Below are positions 1-7,054 of a stretch of 7,968 nucleotides of DNA, one piece after another. The notes beneath the pieces are model-generated. The model did not search any database. It saw only the letters and a program-made list of their open reading frames with translations, and was not told the DNA's origin. The position numbers and the translations under genes are program-made. The stretch's first letter is position 1. The number at the start of each line of letters is the position of its first letter. The stretch is from CG1-02-35-72 sp964564475 (GTDB lineage Bacteria > Bacteroidota > Bacteroidia > Flavobacteriales > Flavobacteriaceae): NCBI GenBank assembly GCA_964564475.1, contig CAZMBM010000103.1:1-7968 (forward strand), written 5' to 3'.

Positions 1-522
1 ATTTTTATGCAAGCCGTGGCAACAGCTATAAAAGATTTTCCTATGATTAATATTTCTGTGGATGGTGATAAAATTATCAAACATAAAAACATCAATTTGG
101 GCATGGCCACAGCTTTGGCCGATGGCAATCTAATTGTGCCTGTTATAAAAAATGCCGATCAACTCAATTTGGTAGGCATGACCAAAGCGGTTAACAGTTT
201 GGCGCTAAAAGCCCGTACCAATAAATTGAGTCCCGATGATATTCAAGGCGGTACTTATACCGTTACCAATGTGGGTAGCTTTGGCAGTGTATTTGGCACA
301 CCCATTATCAACCAGCCACAAGTAGGTATTTTGGCTTTGGGCGCTATCAGAAAAATGCCGGCTGTTGTAGAAACCTCAGAAGGCGATTTTATAGGGATTC
401 GTCATAAAATGTTTTTATCGCACTCTTACGATCACCGTGTGGTAAACGGCGCCCTTGGCGGAATGTTTATAAAACGTGTCTCAGAAATCTTGGAAGGATT
501 TGATGTTAATCAGGCGTTTTAA
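1..522 (+). CDS. 2-oxo acid dehydrogenase E2 component (dihydrolipoamide acyltransferase), 3' part only
   Basis: This is the C-terminal catalytic (CAT-like) domain of a lipoate-dependent acyltransferase, the E2 core of a pyruvate, branched-chain or related 2-oxo acid dehydrogenase complex. It moves the acyl group from lipoyl-lysine to CoA in the cytoplasm. The frame is open from the first base, so the gene starts outside the window; the ATG at position 7 is internal (the preceding codons read I-F, as in the usual TPIFMxAVA stretch). Family hallmarks visible are the segment around NLGMATAL..LIVPVIK, the GGTYTVTNVGSFGS segment, and the active-site block YDHRVVNGALGG near the C-terminus (His codon 433-435). 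The lipoyl and E1/E3-binding domains must lie upstream. The usual motif is HRxxDG; here the Asp is Asn (codon 445-447), a variant I associate with Bacteroidota E2 proteins. Which 2-oxo acid is used cannot be decided from this fragment. The TAA stop is followed after 18 bases by a strong palindrome. Confidence 0.93.
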   Translation: MFMQAVATAIKDFPMINISVDGDKIIKHKNINLGMATALADGNLIVPVIKNADQLNLVGMTKAVNSLALKARTNKLSPDDIQGGTYTVTNVGSFGSVFGTPIINQPQVGILALGAIRKMPAVVETSEGDFIGIRHKMFLSHSYDHRVVNGALGGMFIKRVSEILEGFDVNQAF

Positions 523-530
523 AACGTACT

Positions 531-603
531 GTCATTGCGACCCCGATAGCTATCGGGGGTGGCAATCTCCAACTAAATAGTCACAATCCCTCAAGAGATG
601 ACC
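531..603. repeat. Intergenic repeat unit, copy 1
   Basis: The unit begins GTCATTGCGA (531-540), carries an 18-base palindrome, then GGCAATCTC (561-569) and a tail ending TCAAGAGATGACC (591-603). The tail block 561-603 matches 654-695 at about 35 of 43 aligned positions, and the head matches 623-632 at 9 of 10. Blocks starting GTCATTGCGA and ending in GCAATCTC are, from memory, common intergenic repeats in Bacteroidota genomes. No protein or RNA function is evident. Confidence 0.65.
541..558. repeat. Perfect 18-base palindrome (hairpin) downstream of the E2 gene
   Basis: The sequence CCCCGATAGCTATCGGGG equals its own reverse complement. As RNA it can fold into a 7-bp GC-rich stem with an AGCT loop, beginning 18 bases after the E2 stop codon. 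There is no T-run after it, so it is not a classical intrinsic terminator. It may protect or define the mRNA 3' end, or simply be the variable core of the surrounding repeat. The core ATAGCTAT recurs at 742-749. Confidence 0.7.
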
Positions 604-622
604 ACGCTGCGCTCGTCAAGAC

Positions 623-695
623 GTCTTTGCGAAGGAGGTTGCAAACCGACTGCGGCAATCTCTAAGTAAATTGTGACAAGCATCAAGAGATAACC
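623..695. repeat. Intergenic repeat unit, copy 2
   Basis: The unit begins GTCTTTGCGA (623-632), has a core with the small inverted repeat GGTT-GCA-AACC (638-648), then GGCAATCTC (654-662) and a tail ending TCAAGAGATAACC (683-695). It has the same order of blocks and the same overall length (73 bases) as copy 1, starting 92 bases further on, but with a different palindromic core. The two copies have clearly diverged, so the duplication is not recent. Confidence 0.62.
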
Positions 696-699
696 TCAC

Positions 700-713
700 C
701 CCTGCAAGCAGGG
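700..713. repeat. Short hairpin just after repeat copy 2
   Basis: CCCTGC-AA-GCAGGG forms a perfect 6-base inverted repeat around two bases. It lies immediately downstream of the second repeat unit and is probably part of the same repeat-derived material. No T-run follows, so I do not call it a terminator. Confidence 0.5.
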
Positions 714-785
714 CTTCGTTAAGGCCTCATTACGAGTTTCAATAGCTATTGGAGTGTGGTTTATAGAGCAGTCATAAAATAAATT

Positions 786-793
786 TATCTTTG
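786..793 (+). promoter_or_regulatory. Putative Bacteroidota promoter -7 element for the lipoprotein gene
   Basis: TATCTTTG matches the Bacteroidota primary sigma-factor -7 consensus TAnnTTTG exactly. Transcription would start near 800, giving a leader of about 47 bases before the ATG at 847. The -33 TTG element is not obvious at the usual 19-21 base spacing; the best candidate is a weak TTTAT at 760-764. This site argues against a TTG start at 799, which would sit at or ahead of the transcription start. Confidence 0.5.
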
Positions 794-846
794 TATGCTT
801 GTTTACCACCCGAGTGGGAGTAACCGTAAACTTTTTAAACCAGATT

Positions 847-1911
847 ATGAAGCATGTAAATATTATTTTAGGACTCGTTCTGTCACTAATATTTTTTGGA
901 TGTACTGAGCAAAAAACCAAAGGATTTTTAGTAAAGGGTAAAATTAAAGGCCCCTATAAAGGGTATGTCTATTTAAAATACAATGACAATGTTGACAGCG
1001 TTATTGTTAAAAACAACCAATTTAATTTTAAAGGCTCGGTATTAGAACCTACTACAGCTTCTTTTTATCCGGAGTCGCCCTCTTCTAACAAGATGATGGG
1101 AGTCGCTTCTTTTATGTTGGAAAATAGCAATATATTGGCCATTCTAAAATATTCTGAAGGGGATTTTAGAGGAGCTAAAACCAAATTTTTGAGTATAGAC
1201 AGTATTGCAGGTTCCAAAAGTCATAATTTAAAATATGGTTTTGATACTTTGATGAGAAATACTTTTGATAAAGAGAAAAATGACAGTGTTAAAGAAGTTA
1301 TTCTTTTTAAAAACCTACACAAATTCATCGCTAAAAACCCCCAATCTTTTATGAGTGCTGATTATCTCTCATCTTATGTCCAATTTTATGATTATCTCAG
1401 TAGTACGCAAATAGAAGAACTCGTAACTTTATTAGACACAAGTTATCAAGATAAAAGTGATTTGCAATCTATTGAAGGAGCCGTGAAAAGGAGAGAGGTA
1501 TTAAAAAAGGGAAGTATCCCTTCAAAAATTGTTTTGCCGACACAAAAGGGCATTTTATTCGACAGCCGTTCATTTAAAAATAAATTTGTATTGGTCGAAT
1601 TTTGGGCTTCGTGGTGTATTACTTGCCGTCAATTCAATCCGCAGCTTGTAGAAATTTACAATACTTATAAAAACAAAGATTTTGAAATTTTAGGCGTTTC
1701 TATAGATAATGATATTAAAAAATGGCAGGCAGCAGTTAAAAAAGACAAATTAGAATGGACGCAGGTAATAGATACTTTAAACAAGGTAAGCGAAACATTT
1801 TATTTAACAGGAGTTCCGTACAATTTTTTATTGGACAAAAAGGGTAAAATCATTGCCCGAAATGTCAAACCTTATAAATTAAAACCATTACTTGCTAAAT
1901 TAACAGATTAA
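847..1911 (+). CDS. DUF4369 / TlpA-like thioredoxin-fold lipoprotein
   Basis: A 354-aa thiol-disulfide oxidoreductase-like protein, predicted to be lipid-anchored and facing the periplasm. Residues 1-19 form a lipoprotein signal peptide with a hydrophobic core and a lipobox ending FFGC (Cys19 as lipidation site). About residues 25-75 look like a DUF4369 beta domain (KGKIKG..YVYLKYN..DSVIVKNNQFNFKGS), followed by a helical linker and a TlpA/ResA-type thioredoxin domain at about 225-350. The active site is WASWCITC with Cys257 and Cys260, and the cis-proline is Pro324 in TGVP. The dipeptide between the cysteines is IT, not the GP or EP usual in this family, so redox potential or partner choice may differ. 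Family members reduce or shuffle periplasmic disulfides, for instance in cytochrome c maturation; the actual substrate here is unknown. The ATG at 847 is chosen because an in-frame TTG at 799 would put 16 extra residues before the signal peptide. It is a single-gene unit, convergent with the next gene. Confidence 0.9.
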   Translation: MKHVNIILGLVLSLIFFGCTEQKTKGFLVKGKIKGPYKGYVYLKYNDNVDSVIVKNNQFNFKGSVLEPTTASFYPESPSSNKMMGVASFMLENSNILAILKYSEGDFRGAKTKFLSIDSIAGSKSHNLKYGFDTLMRNTFDKEKNDSVKEVILFKNLHKFIAKNPQSFMSADYLSSYVQFYDYLSSTQIEELVTLLDTSYQDKSDLQSIEGAVKRREVLKKGSIPSKIVLPTQKGILFDSRSFKNKFVLVEFWASWCITCRQFNPQLVEIYNTYKNKDFEILGVSIDNDIKKWQAAVKKDKLEWTQVIDTLNKVSETFYLTGVPYNFLLDKKGKIIARNVKPYKLKPLLAKLTD

Positions 1912-1953
1912 ATCTTAGGTCGAACTCAGGTTATTAATATAATACTAAAATTA

Positions 1954-1984
1954 TTCAGGGCTTCACTTTAAGTGAAGCCTTGAA
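1954..1984. terminator. Probable bidirectional intrinsic terminator between convergent genes
   Basis: GGCTTCACTT (1959-1968) is perfectly complementary to AAGTGAAGCC (1970-1979). The stem extends outward through TTCAG (1954-1958) and TTGAA (1980-1984) with one G-T wobble, so about 15 pairs surround one central base (in RNA a 4-5 base loop would open). It sits 42 bases after the + strand lipoprotein stop and 17 bases beyond the - strand dipeptidase stop. Short T-rich stretches lie on both sides (TTTATAAATTT on +, TAATTTTAG on -), so it can plausibly stop transcription from both directions. Confidence 0.8.
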
Positions 1985-2001
1985 TTTATAAATTTAAAAA
2001 C

Positions 2002-3462
2002 CTATTCTTTTACCGGAATCTCCTTTAAAATCTCTTGTAAAAAATGCCAAAATTTTTGGGTAGAACTGATACTGACACGTTCGTCGGGTGAATGCGCTCC
2101 TTGAATAGTTGGGCCAAAAGATATCATATCCATTTCTGGATAATTTGTACCTAAAATACCACATTCGAGGCCCGCATGGCAGGCCACAACTGAGGGTTTT
2201 TTGTTAAAGTTCTTCTCGTATAAAGCTGTTAAAACTTTTAAAATAGGCGAATCGGGATTGGGTCGCCACCCGGGATAAGATCCAGCAAAGGAGACATCGA
2301 AATCACCCAATTTAAAAGTCGCTTTGAGCGTGTTAGCCAAGTCGTACTTGGTAGATTCTACCGAAGAGCGGGTGAGGCACTCTATTTTGATGTGCCCTTT
2401 ACCTGCCACAACTTTAGCCACGTTGTTTGACGTTTCAACCAGATCGACTACATCTAAACTCATTTTATACACACCGTTATGGATGGCATATAAGGTATTT
2501 ATAAAGTTTATTTGGTCGGCTGTAGCCATAACAATATTGGGCACACCAATATTTTCAAGTGAAATGTTAAGATTGGGGTCAATTTTATAATATTCGTGTT
2601 TAAAAATAGAGATTTGTATTTCTAAAGCGGTTTTAAAAGCATCTACTTTATCGCTTGGTATAGCAACTGTTGCCTGCCCTTCTCTGGGAATGGCATTGCG
2701 CAAACTACCGCCGTTAAAAGTAGCCAATTGCATGTTAAATTCTTGTAAGTTATAAAGCAAACGTCCTAATAATTTATTGGCATTCCCCAAACCTTTGTGA
2801 ATGTCCATGCCCGAATGCCCGCCGTTTAAACCGTTAAGGGTTATCTTAAAGGCTACACTGCCGGTATTGGGTTCAACTTCACTGTATGATTTTGTAGCGG
2901 TTACATCAATACCACCGGCACAACCAATATCTATTTCGTCATCTTCTTCGGTATCCAAGTTTAACAATATTTCGCCGTTAAGATAGCCGGCTTGCAAGCC
3001 TTTGGCACCTGTCATACCTGTTTCTTCGTCAATGGTAAACAAGGCTTCTATGTTGGGGTGTACGATGTCTTTAGACTCTAAAATACTCATGATAGCGGCT
3101 ACACCCAGTCCGTTATCGGCACCAAGCGTAGTGCCTTCGGCGGTTACCCAATCACCATCGACATACATTTTTATGCCCTGTGTTTCGAAATCAAAATTGG
3201 TATCGTTATTTTTTTGGCAGACCATATCGAGATGCGATTGCAATACTACCGTTTTGCGGTTTTCCATACCTGCTGTTGCCGGTTTTTTAATTATGACATT
3301 TCCAATGGGGTCAACGATGGTTTCTAGACCTAAATTTTTACCAAAAGCCACCATAAAAGTGCGGACTTTCTCTTCTTTTTTAGAAGGGCGTGGTACGGCA
3401 TTTAAAGCGGTAAAATTTTTCCAAATAGCTTTGGGCTCTAAAGATAATATTTCTTGGTTCAT
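2002..3462 (-). CDS. pepD: Aminoacyl-histidine dipeptidase (M20 family, PepD)
   Basis: A 486-aa cytoplasmic zinc metallopeptidase that hydrolyses Xaa-His dipeptides such as carnosine-like substrates and other dipeptides. Its length is close to that of E. coli PepD (485 aa). The M20 metal-site residues are all visible: QSHLDM (His77, Asp79), LGADNG (Asp116), TIDEETG (catalytic and metal Glu146/Glu147), LNLDTEE (Asp170) and the C-terminal GAHSPDE (His457). The PepD-typical GCAGG (180-184) and HAGLECG segments are also present. The ATG at 3462 is chosen: it lies 13 bases after the stop of the upstream exporter and gives the family length. An in-frame TTG at 3486 would add 8 residues and overlap the exporter, and is less likely. 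The 13-base gap is A-rich with no clear Shine-Dalgarno sequence, which is usual in this phylum. It is the last gene of the probable - strand operon; no functional link to the upstream genes is apparent. Confidence 0.93.
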   Translation of the reverse strand: MNQEILSLEPKAIWKNFTALNAVPRPSKKEEKVRTFMVAFGKNLGLETIVDPIGNVIIKKPATAGMENRKTVVLQSHLDMVCQKNNDTNFDFETQGIKMYVDGDWVTAEGTTLGADNGLGVAAIMSILESKDIVHPNIEALFTIDEETGMTGAKGLQAGYLNGEILLNLDTEEDDEIDIGCAGGIDVTATKSYSEVEPNTGSVAFKITLNGLNGGHSGMDIHKGLGNANKLLGRLLYNLQEFNMQLATFNGGSLRNAIPREGQATVAIPSDKVDAFKTALEIQISIFKHEYYKIDPNLNISLENIGVPNIVMATADQINFINTLYAIHNGVYKMSLDVVDLVETSNNVAKVVAGKGHIKIECLTRSSVESTKYDLANTLKATFKLGDFDVSFAGSYPGWRPNPDSPILKVLTALYEKNFNKKPSVVACHAGLECGILGTNYPEMDMISFGPTIQGAHSPDERVSISSTQKFWHFLQEILKEIPVKE

Positions 3463-3475
3463 TGTTTTTGTGTTT

Positions 3476-5308
3476 TTAGGCGTCAAAAGATTGCATACTC
3501 ACCAATTTAAAGTATTCGCCTTTTTTGGCCAGTAAATCGTCATGTTTTCCTTGTTCAACAATTTCGCCTTTGCGCATGACGACAATTAAATCGGCTTTCT
3601 GAATAGTCGATAGGCGGTGGGCTATAACTATCGAAGTGCGGTTTTCCATCATTTTTTCCAAAGCCTTTTGCACCAGTTGTTCCGATTCTGTATCCAGTGC
3701 CGATGTGGCTTCATCCAGAATCATAATAGGCGGGTTTTTTAACACGGCACGGGCAATAGATAGGCGTTGTTTTTGGCCACCCGAAAGGGTATTGCCGCCA
3801 TCACCAATATTGGTCTCGTATTGTAGGGGCAAGTCAACAATAAATTCGTGGGCATTGGCTATTTTGGCTGCATTTTCAATAGCTTCTTGAGAGGTCTCTT
3901 CTACACCCAAAGCAATGTTGTTAGAAACTGTATCGTTAAATAAAATAGAATCTTGCGTTACAACACCCATTAATTCTCTTAAAGATTTTATATCGAGCTC
4001 TCTAATATCTATACCGTCTATGCAGATAGACCCTTTATTAACATCGTAAAAACGGGTTACAAGATTGGCAATGGTAGATTTGCCACTGCCCGATTGCCCC
4101 ACAAGAGCGATGGTTTGTCCTTTGGGGACATTTAGTGTTAAATTTTTTAGAACGGCTTCTTTTTTATATTTAAAGCAGACGTTTTTAAGTTCTATAGCTT
4201 CCTTAAAATCAGTTTTTACAAGGGCATTTGGTGCATCTTTAATACTGTTTTCCATGTCGAGAATTTCTATAATTCTGTCGGCAGAAGCCATCCCCTTACG
4301 GATGCTGTAAAAGGCGGCTGTAATGACTTTAACAGGACCCAAAACTAAGTAAAACAGTAAGATAAATGTTAAAAACTCTTCGGGTTTTAAATTACTTTGG
4401 TTGCTCAACACCAAACGGCCGCCAAACCATAAGATACTTATTATGGTGGTAGCACCCAGAAATTCGCTCATAGGCGAACCCAATGTCTGGCGGTGTAAAA
4501 CTTGGTTCATCAATTTGTAAAAATTATAGGTGGAAGCCTTAAATTTTTTGCTGATACGCCCTTCGGCGTTAAAGGCTTTTATCACCCGTAATCCTGTTAA
4601 GGTTTCTTCTATAAATGACAGAAAAGTACCTGTTTCTTGCTGTGCCTTTAACGATGATGCTTTGAGGCGTTTGCTAAGACTTGAAATGATAAAGCCCGAA
4701 ATGGGCAGCAAAACCAAAACAAATAAGGTAAGTTTATAACTGATAGTTAACATAGCGCCAAGTGTTATGACGATGGTTAAAGGGTCTCTAAAAATGGCTT
4801 CGAGCGATGTTAAAAAAGACATTTCTACTTCTTTAACATCATTTGACATACGCGAAATGATGTCGCCTTTTCTTTTTTCGGAGAAATAAGAAATGGGTAA
4901 GGCCAGAATTTTGTCATAAAGATCGTTTCTGATGTCTTTTATGACGCCATTTCTTAAAATAGCTAAGAAAAAAGAGGCTAAGTATTTTGATAAATCTTTT
5001 AGGAAAAAGAGCGAAATAGAAATCATACAAACAATAAACAAGGCCTGAATAGCACCATCTTGACTTATGGTTTGTGAGATGAAATAATAAAATTTATCTT
5101 TTAAAAAATGCCCTAATGTTCTAATACCACCGTAAACGGGTTTTGCCGTAACAATGTTTTCTTGTTTAAACAAAATGTTTAAAACCGGAATAAAAGCTAC
5201 GATAGTCAGTACATTAAAAATGGCATAAAACACGTTAAATAAGATATTTAACCACGCATAATTGTAGTAAGGTTTGGTATATGACAGTATTTTTTTAAAG
5301 GGACTCAT
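3476..5308 (-). CDS. ABC exporter, fused permease and ATPase (MsbA-like)
   Basis: A 610-aa half-transporter in the exporter (type IV) arrangement: an N-terminal six-helix membrane domain and a C-terminal ATPase domain, working as a homodimer or with a partner in the inner membrane. Hydrophobic segments lie near residues 19-47, 87-117, 175-190, 193-212, 284-301 and 312-332. The ATPase has every expected motif: Walker A GQSGSGKST (404-412, Lys410), Q-loop Gln452, signature LSGGQ (508-512), Walker B IMILDE (528-533, catalytic Glu533) and H-loop His564. It should therefore be an active ATPase. The overall pattern is that of the MsbA/multidrug exporter group; the substrate (lipid, lipid-linked sugar or drug) cannot be read from sequence. 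Its ATG shares its first base with the last base of the phospho-sugar mutase stop codon (TAATG), which suggests translational coupling. The neighbouring glycosyltransferase and sugar mutase make a lipid or envelope role more plausible than drug efflux, but this is inference. Confidence 0.93.
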   Translation of the reverse strand: MSPFKKILSYTKPYYNYAWLNILFNVFYAIFNVLTIVAFIPVLNILFKQENIVTAKPVYGGIRTLGHFLKDKFYYFISQTISQDGAIQALFIVCMISISLFFLKDLSKYLASFFLAILRNGVIKDIRNDLYDKILALPISYFSEKRKGDIISRMSNDVKEVEMSFLTSLEAIFRDPLTIVITLGAMLTISYKLTLFVLVLLPISGFIISSLSKRLKASSLKAQQETGTFLSFIEETLTGLRVIKAFNAEGRISKKFKASTYNFYKLMNQVLHRQTLGSPMSEFLGATTIISILWFGGRLVLSNQSNLKPEEFLTFILLFYLVLGPVKVITAAFYSIRKGMASADRIIEILDMENSIKDAPNALVKTDFKEAIELKNVCFKYKKEAVLKNLTLNVPKGQTIALVGQSGSGKSTIANLVTRFYDVNKGSICIDGIDIRELDIKSLRELMGVVTQDSILFNDTVSNNIALGVEETSQEAIENAAKIANAHEFIVDLPLQYETNIGDGGNTLSGGQKQRLSIARAVLKNPPIMILDEATSALDTESEQLVQKALEKMMENRTSIVIAHRLSTIQKADLIVVMRKGEIVEQGKHDDLLAKKGEYFKLVSMQSFDA

Positions 5309-7029
5309 TAAGTGTTTTGTAGATTCATATCTTTTATGATGCGTTGTATTTTAGCATCTAATTCAGCTTCGACTTTTACAGTATTTTCTATAGTATCTAA
5401 TGCTTTATGCACGCTAAAATAGAACTTTATTTTGGGTTCTGTACCACTGGGGCGGGCGGCAATGGTACTGCCGTCTGCTGTGTGATATATTAAGACATTT
5501 GATTTAGGAATGGTTATAGCTGTTTTATTTCCTGTTATTTGGTTAACACAAATACCCGATTGGTAGTCGTATAATTCTGTTACAGGAGAGCCGTCAATTA
5601 TTTTAAGCGGATGTTCGCGGAGGTCTTTCATCATTTTTTCAATAATTTCGGCACCGTCTATTCCTTTTTTAACGATGGCGATAAGGTGTTCTTTATAAAA
5701 ACCGTGTTCTGTGTAAATTTTAAGCAATTCCTTGTAAAGTGAAGAGCCGTTAGCTTTGGCTTCTGCCGCTATTTGACAAGCCAACAAGGCTGCAGAAACA
5801 GCGTCTTTATCGCGTACAAAATCGCCTACCATAAAACCGAAACTCTCTTCGCCGCCACCTATAAAATCCATCGAATCGAAATCACGAATCATTTTGGCTA
5901 TCCATTTAAAACCGGTAAGTCCCACTTTGGTTTCAACACCAAAGCTATCGGCAACGCGATCTACCAAACCGGTAGAAACTATGGTAGAGCCTACAAACTG
6001 ATTGCCATTTAACTTACCTTGTTTTTGCCATTGCTTGAGCAAATAATGTACCATTAAAACCATGGTCTGATTGCCATTGAGGAGTTTTATATTTCCTTCT
6101 AAATCAGGTGTAGCAATACCCAAACGATCGGAGTCGGGGTCGGTGCCAAAAACAATATCAGCTCCTACTTTTGTCCCCAAATCAATGGCCATTTTTAGGG
6201 CAGCGGGTTCTTCGGGGTTGGGCGAGGTCACTGTTGGGAAATCACCATCGGGTTCGGCTTGTTCTTGTACAATATTGACCTTTGTAAAACCGGCTTGTGC
6301 CAATGCCTCGGGAATTAATTTAATGGAGGTACCGTGTAATGAGGTGTAAACAATATTTAAATTATCAAAACCAACTTTGTTAAAAATACTTTGGGCGAGG
6401 CTTTCTTTTAAAAAGGTCTCATCTAGTGCTGTACCCACTTTTTCTATTAAATTGGCTTTAGCCTTAAAATTAATAGCTTCAAAAGCCACTTTATTGACTT
6501 CGGCAATAATTTCGTTGTCCTCGGGAGGCACAATTTGCCCGCCGTCGTTCCAATACACTTTATAACCGTTGTATTCGGGCGGATTGTGACTGGCTGTAAG
6601 TACGATACCGGCATCGCAGTTGTAATAGCGTACCGCATACGACAATTCGGGTGTGGGGCGCATCTCTCCAAAAAGATATACCTTGATGCCGTTGGCTGAT
6701 AAAACATCGGCGACCAATTGGGCAAAAGTATCTGAATTGTGACGACAATCGTAATTGATAGCCACGCTAAGCTCTTTATTAGGAAAACGTTGTTTTATAT
6801 AATTAGACAAACCTTGGGTGGCACGTCCTAAAGTGTATTTGTTTATACGGTTGGTGCCCACGCCCATAATACCACGCATACCGCCGGTACCAAAGGCCAG
6901 ATTTTTGTAAAAACTTTCTATTAGATTTTCGTCGTTGGCGTCGATAAGTTGTTTGACTTTGTTTTGTGTATCGACGTCAAAAGGAGTGCTAAGCCATGCT
7001 TGGGCTGCTTTTATAGCGTTTTCAATCAT
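5308..7029 (-). CDS. Phospho-sugar mutase (alpha-phosphoglucomutase, PgcA/PGM2-type)
   Basis: A 573-aa cytoplasmic enzyme of the alpha-D-phosphohexomutase superfamily, which interconverts sugar 1-phosphates and 6-phosphates through a phosphoserine. All four landmark loops are present in order: FGTGGMRG near residues 46-53, the active-site loop TASHNPPEYNGYK with phosphoserine Ser147, the Mg-binding loop GTDPDSDRLG (Asp297, Asp299, Asp301), the sugar-selectivity loop GGEESFG (392-398) and the phosphate-binding loop RPSGTEPK (526-533). Length and the GTGGMRG form fit the group containing Bacillus PgcA and animal PGM2, rather than the shorter PMM/PGM enzymes. Glucose, mannose or pentose phosphates are all possible substrates; glucose 1-phosphate/6-phosphate is the likeliest. 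The ATG at 7029 follows the glycosyltransferase stop by 43 bases, a gap that carries a candidate -7 element. The product would feed nucleotide-sugar synthesis, which suits the glycosyltransferase next door. Confidence 0.92.
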   Translation of the reverse strand: MIENAIKAAQAWLSTPFDVDTQNKVKQLIDANDENLIESFYKNLAFGTGGMRGIMGVGTNRINKYTLGRATQGLSNYIKQRFPNKELSVAINYDCRHNSDTFAQLVADVLSANGIKVYLFGEMRPTPELSYAVRYYNCDAGIVLTASHNPPEYNGYKVYWNDGGQIVPPEDNEIIAEVNKVAFEAINFKAKANLIEKVGTALDETFLKESLAQSIFNKVGFDNLNIVYTSLHGTSIKLIPEALAQAGFTKVNIVQEQAEPDGDFPTVTSPNPEEPAALKMAIDLGTKVGADIVFGTDPDSDRLGIATPDLEGNIKLLNGNQTMVLMVHYLLKQWQKQGKLNGNQFVGSTIVSTGLVDRVADSFGVETKVGLTGFKWIAKMIRDFDSMDFIGGGEESFGFMVGDFVRDKDAVSAALLACQIAAEAKANGSSLYKELLKIYTEHGFYKEHLIAIVKKGIDGAEIIEKMMKDLREHPLKIIDGSPVTELYDYQSGICVNQITGNKTAITIPKSNVLIYHTADGSTIAARPSGTEPKIKFYFSVHKALDTIENTVKVEAELDAKIQRIIKDMNLQNT

Positions 7030-7054
7030 TTAAATCAATCATTTTCAAGTCCTG

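Larger units (their letters stand above)
523..846. other. Intergenic region rich in palindromes and repeats
   Basis: This 324-base stretch lies between the E2 stop and the lipoprotein start and shows no convincing gene. From left to right it holds a perfect 18-base palindrome (541-558), two diverged direct repeat units (531-603 and 623-695), a small hairpin (700-713), a 12-base palindrome CAATAGCTATTG (740-751) and a promoter -7 element (786-793). Its left two thirds look more GC-rich than the flanking genes. A 74-codon open frame on the - strand (696-920) runs across the promoter and into the lipoprotein gene; it has no family features and is treated as chance. Confidence 0.8.

Noticed and set aside
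523..720. CRISPR array or structured small RNA
   Set aside because: There are only two diverged repeat units, with no regular spacers and no adjacent cas genes. No tRNA-like or known riboswitch fold could be recognised.
799..846. In-frame TTG start that would extend the lipoprotein by 16 residues
   Set aside because: It would bury the signal peptide behind a non-hydrophobic extension and lies at the predicted transcription start; the ATG at 847 begins a clean lipoprotein signal peptide.
696..920. 74-codon open frame on the - strand across the intergenic region
   Set aside because: It overlaps the promoter and start of the lipoprotein gene on the other strand and shows no domain, signal or composition typical of a protein.
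1905..1915. Small palindrome AGATT-A-AATCT at the lipoprotein stop codon
   Set aside because: It is short and AT-rich, easily expected by chance; the strong hairpin at 1954-1984 explains termination better.
3463..3486. In-frame TTG start adding 8 residues to the dipeptidase
   Set aside because: It overlaps the exporter's last codons; the ATG at 3462 gives the family length and natural operon spacing.
3002..3535. 177-codon open frame on the + strand opposite the dipeptidase and exporter end
   Set aside because: It is antisense to well-supported coding sequence with all PepD motifs; its translation has no recognisable family features.
6447..6748. Open frames on the - strand in other frames within the sugar mutase
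   Set aside because: They overlap the highly conserved active-site region of the mutase, and no frameshift is needed to read the mutase through.
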